DNA of 15,408 nucleotides, from contig VAXK01000062.1 of assembly GCA_005885565.1 (NCBI GenBank), positions 1 to 15,408 of the forward strand, in the 5' to 3' direction. The DNA comes from Actinomycetota bacterium. GTDB taxonomy: Bacteria > Actinomycetota > Thermoleophilia > Gaiellales > Gaiellaceae. The translations under genes and the position numbers were made by a program. Position 1 is the first letter of the stretch. Every line of letters starts with the position of its first letter. Under the pieces are notes generated by a model that saw nothing but the letters and a program-made list of their open reading frames with translations, was not told the DNA's origin and did no database searches. Below are positions 13,527 to 15,408 of the stretch, piece after piece.

Positions 13527-14087
13527 CACCGACGAGAAGGTCGCGAGAGCTCGAGCGCGTCCGCCTTTCCGCCCGGCGGCACCCGCCAGACGTCGGTGCC
13601 GCCGAAGAGGGCAAAGCCCCGCACCCGCACGAGGGGCGTTCCCGGGCGAGCCGGCACATCCGCGCCGTGCTCGTCGATGCCCCCGAACAGTGCGAGACCG
13701 GCGGCGTCCACCTCCACGCCCTCGGGCACTCCAGATCGTCACGACGTCCGAGTCGATCTCCGCCTGACGTAGGTCGAGGTCCGAGCCGCCGAACAACGTG
13801 AGGACGAACGAGCGCCGCGGAACGCGCCACCTCCCTCGGCGCTCGACGCCGCCGAAGATCGCGATCGTGAACCGCTTCGGGGAGCGTCGTGGGCGCGGCG
13901 CCGCCTCGGCGGGAAGCTCTCGGAGCACCTGCGCGAGCTCGCCCGCCGTCCGCGCGCGGTAGGCCTCGTCGAGCCGCTGCGACAGCTCTTCCAGGGTCAG
14001 CCGGCCCTCGGCGCAGTGCTCGCGAAGCGCGACCGCGGCCTCCTCCCGCTGCGCGTCGGAGACCCGGAGGTCGAGCTCGTCGCTCAC
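13526..14087 (-). pseudogene. DUF1707 / LiaF-like protein, frameshifted
   Basis: The N-terminal part (GTG at 14085-14087) encodes a DUF1707 domain: LRVSDAQREEAAVALREH, GRLTLEELSQRLDEAYRART and GELAQVLRELP, residues 7-59. It is followed by LiaF/DUF2154-like beta repeats, IAIFGGVERRGRW (75-87) and LTLFGGSDLDLRQAEID (97-113), ending at VVTIW (residue 119, 13731). One base later (13729) the homology resumes in another frame with VPEGVEVDAAGLALFGGIDE and FALFGGTDVWRV, reaching a TGA at 13526-13528. About ten residues expected at the junction (a further FGG repeat) are missing, so a deletion of 3n+2 bases is more likely than a single-base error. Relatives act in envelope-stress sensing or are of unknown role. 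The start overlaps the previous gene's stop (GTGA). It could be a real pseudogene, a strain-level mutation or an assembly error. Confidence 0.8.
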
Positions 14088-14638
14088 GTCAGCTCCAGCT
14101 TGTACCGCCCCTCGATCTCTGCCGCGAGCTCCTCCACGGCCACGCGGCTCTGATCGAGCGCGGTCGCGAACGGCGAGGCGCCCCCTTCTCCGAGCATCTG
14201 CTCCAGCCGGCGCGTGGCTACGCCGACGGCGTCCAGGTAGCTCGGCGTTGCTAGCCGCGGCGGCGCGCCGAGCACCCGCTCGAGCTCGAGCGCCGCGGCC
14301 TCCGCCTCCTCGATCCCGGGCGGGCTCTCGGTCAGCCGCAGCGTGACGAGATCGGCGCGCAGCCGCTCCAGATCGCCTCCGGCCGCGGTCTCCTCGGCGA
14401 GCTCGCAGAGGGCGGCGATCGACACCGCGTCGCGCAGGGCCGCCCGGCTCGAGATCGGCGCTCCTTGCGCGTCCAGGGCCACCCAGCTCCTCGTGCCTGC
14501 CTCGTCGACGAAAGCGCAGAGATAGACGCGCTTGCCCGGCCTGGGCTCGGCCGCGAGGATCCCGGCGAGCGTCTCCCCGGGAGCGGCGAAACGCTGCACG
14601 AGCTCCGCAACCCGCTCGAGCTCCTCCCGAAGGCCCAT
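14084..14638 (-). CDS. Conserved-looking protein of unknown function, 184 residues
   Basis: I do not recognise this protein. It is soluble, with no signal peptide or membrane helix. The N-terminus is a helix (GLREELERVAELVQRFA), followed by a beta-rich segment (KRVYLCAFVDEAGTRSWVALDAQGAPI, about residues 36-62). The remainder is mostly helical and Ala/Glu-rich and ends in EELAAEIEGRYKLELT. ATG at 14636-14638 is the natural start, with no strong Shine-Dalgarno. Its TGA overlaps the GTG of the DUF1707 gene (GTGA), and it leads the four-gene coupled run down to 12428. It is divergent from the UbiE-like gene across 126 bp. The balanced amino-acid composition and coupled arrangement argue that it is a real gene. 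Confidence 0.75.
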   Translation of the reverse strand: MGLREELERVAELVQRFAAPGETLAGILAAEPRPGKRVYLCAFVDEAGTRSWVALDAQGAPISSRAALRDAVSIAALCELAEETAAGGDLERLRADLVTLRLTESPPGIEEAEAAALELERVLGAPPRLATPSYLDAVGVATRRLEQMLGEGGASPFATALDQSRVAVEELAAEIEGRYKLELT

Positions 14639-14728
14639 CGGGCCAGCTTAGACGCGGTTTCGAGAATGGGTCCTCTCGTTCGGCCGGTCATTTCAGACGG
14701 ACGCACGGGCGAGCCCGCGCGTCCTACC

Positions 14729-14751
14729 GTCGGCGCCGCCGAGTCGGCGCC
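14729..14751. repeat. Direct repeat and palindrome upstream of the UbiE-like gene
   Basis: The 9-mer GTCGGCGCC occurs twice, at 14729-14737 and 14743-14751, with a 14-bp period. The same bases also form a 7-bp hairpin, GGCGCCG (14732-14738) with CGGCGCC (14745-14751), loop CCGAGT. It ends 13 bp before the TTG start at 14765 and lies in the divergent gap 14639-14764. It could be an operator or a leader hairpin. No function is shown. Confidence 0.35.
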
Positions 14752-14764
14752 TTAGACTGAGGCG

Positions 14765-15408
14765 TTGGCCGAGGCCCTGTCCGCTCGGAACCTCCACGCC
14801 CGTCGGCTGTTCGCGCCGCTCGGCGCGACGTACGACCGCTACAGCGCCCTGCTCTCCCTCGGCCAGGATCCCCGCTGGCGGCGGTTCCTCGTCTCGCGCG
14901 TCCAGGCCGGCCCGGACGACACCGTCCTCGACGTCGCGACGGGAACCGCGGCCGTCGCGATCGAGCTCGTCCGGCGAACCGGCTGCTCCGTCGTCGGGCT
15001 CGACCAGAGCCCGGAGATGCTGGCCGAGGCGCGCCGACGCCTGTCCGCAGCGGGCCTGGCCGAGCGCATCGAGCTCGTCGAGGGAACGGCGGACGACCTC
15101 CCCTTCGAGGACGGGGCCTTCGACGGCCTCACGTTCACCTACCTCCTCCGCTACGTCGACGATCCCGAGGCGACCGTTCGCGAGCTCGCGCGCGTGCTGC
15201 GCCCGGGCGGGCGCATCGCCTCGCTCGAGTTCGGCATCCCGCCGCGCCTGCTCGCGCGCCTGGCCTGGGGCGCCTACACCGCCCTCGGGCTGCCCGCGCT
15301 GGGGCGGGCGGTATCGCGCGAGTGGGGCGAGGTCGGGCGCTTCTTGGGCCCCAGCATCAGGGACTTCTACGCTCGCCATCCACTCGAGCGCATCGTCGAG
15401 CACTGGCG
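14765..15408 (+). CDS. UbiE/MenG-type methyltransferase, C-terminus cut by window edge
   Basis: The first 214 residues of a class I SAM methyltransferase of the UbiE/MenG type, which methylates demethylmenaquinone or a similar quinone at the membrane. LGATYDRYSALLSLGQDPRW (19-38) is the characteristic N-terminal region. Motif I is VLDVATGTAAVAIEL (54-68), with the ribose-binding acidic residue Asp80 in VVGLDQSPEM. GTADDLPFEDGAFDGLTFTYLLRYV (107-131) and VLRPGGRIASLEF (144-156) follow in the usual order. The usual family segment after that (GxxPRLL...YT.LGLP) is retained but diverged. The start is TTG at 14765-14767: an in-frame TAG lies at 14753-14755 and there is no ATG or GTG nearby. The Shine-Dalgarno-like GAGG is only about 2 nt away, so initiation may be weak or leaderless. 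The actual substrate (menaquinone or other) is uncertain. Confidence 0.85.
   Translation, partial: MAEALSARNLHARRLFAPLGATYDRYSALLSLGQDPRWRRFLVSRVQAGPDDTVLDVATGTAAVAIELVRRTGCSVVGLDQSPEMLAEARRRLSAAGLAERIELVEGTADDLPFEDGAFDGLTFTYLLRYVDDPEATVRELARVLRPGGRIASLEFGIPPRLLARLAWGAYTALGLPALGRAVSREWGEVGRFLGPSIRDFYARHPLERIVEHW

Noticed and set aside
14693..15403. Minus-strand open frame of 236 codons at the right edge
   Set aside because: It is antisense to the UbiE-like gene, whose methyltransferase motifs are in order on the plus strand.
1..15408. CRISPR arrays, tRNA or rRNA genes, transposases, integrases and toxin-antitoxin pairs
   Set aside because: I looked for regular repeats, cloverleaf-like segments and family motifs and found none that hold up; short repeats found are single hairpins or one pair of 9-mers.

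Overview
The window is very GC-rich DNA, roughly 70% G+C by eye, with tightly packed genes, frequent GTG/TTG starts and many stop/start overlaps (GTGA, TTGA, TGATG). A DUF1707-type protein, a stand-alone proline dehydrogenase and the codon style suggest Actinomycetota, plausibly a Thermoleophilia-like lineage. That placement is inference; no rRNA or tRNA is present to confirm it. The content looks chromosomal. I see no transposase, integrase, phage gene, CRISPR array or clear island boundary.

Left part, minus strand (1-3462): a cation diffusion facilitator cut by the window edge, a small secreted six-cysteine protein of unknown function with two tandem hairpins in its leader and a terminator-like hairpin after it, a DUF2071/YqjF-type protein, and a flippase-like membrane protein of the LPG_synthase_TM family.

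Central minus-strand operon (3555-8146), in transcription order: EamA/DMT transporter, DHA2-type MFS exporter, GalT-like HIT-superfamily nucleotidyltransferase, and 4-hydroxyphenylpyruvate dioxygenase. The genes overlap by 4 bp, abut with no gap, or lie 9 bp apart, so they are probably cotranscribed. Pairing a tyrosine-catabolic dioxygenase with a GalT-like enzyme and two transporters is unusual and is the most interesting gene neighbourhood here.

Divergent plus-strand operon (8198-11369): an unrecognised 93-residue protein, a FabL-like enoyl-ACP reductase carrying the Y(x)6K signature, a small SAM methyltransferase, and a GT-C/GT39-like membrane glycosyltransferase. The 51-bp gap between the two divergent operons is compatible with leaderless starts on both sides.

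Right part, minus strand (11391-14638), in transcription order: an unknown 184-residue protein, a DUF1707/LiaF-like gene with a frameshift, an SDR resembling 2,4-dienoyl-CoA reductase that lacks the canonical catalytic tyrosine, an unknown small helical protein, and, after a structured gap, a monofunctional proline dehydrogenase. The frameshift fuses the DUF1707 domain and the SDR into one uninterrupted 450-codon reading frame, although the ancestral stop/start pair (TGATG) is still present.

Far right, plus strand (14765-end): the start of a UbiE/MenG-type methyltransferase, cut by the window edge. I did not find a clearly new defence or mobile system. The candidates for novelty are the HPPD/GalT-like/exporter operon, the broken DUF1707 gene, and several small unknown proteins.
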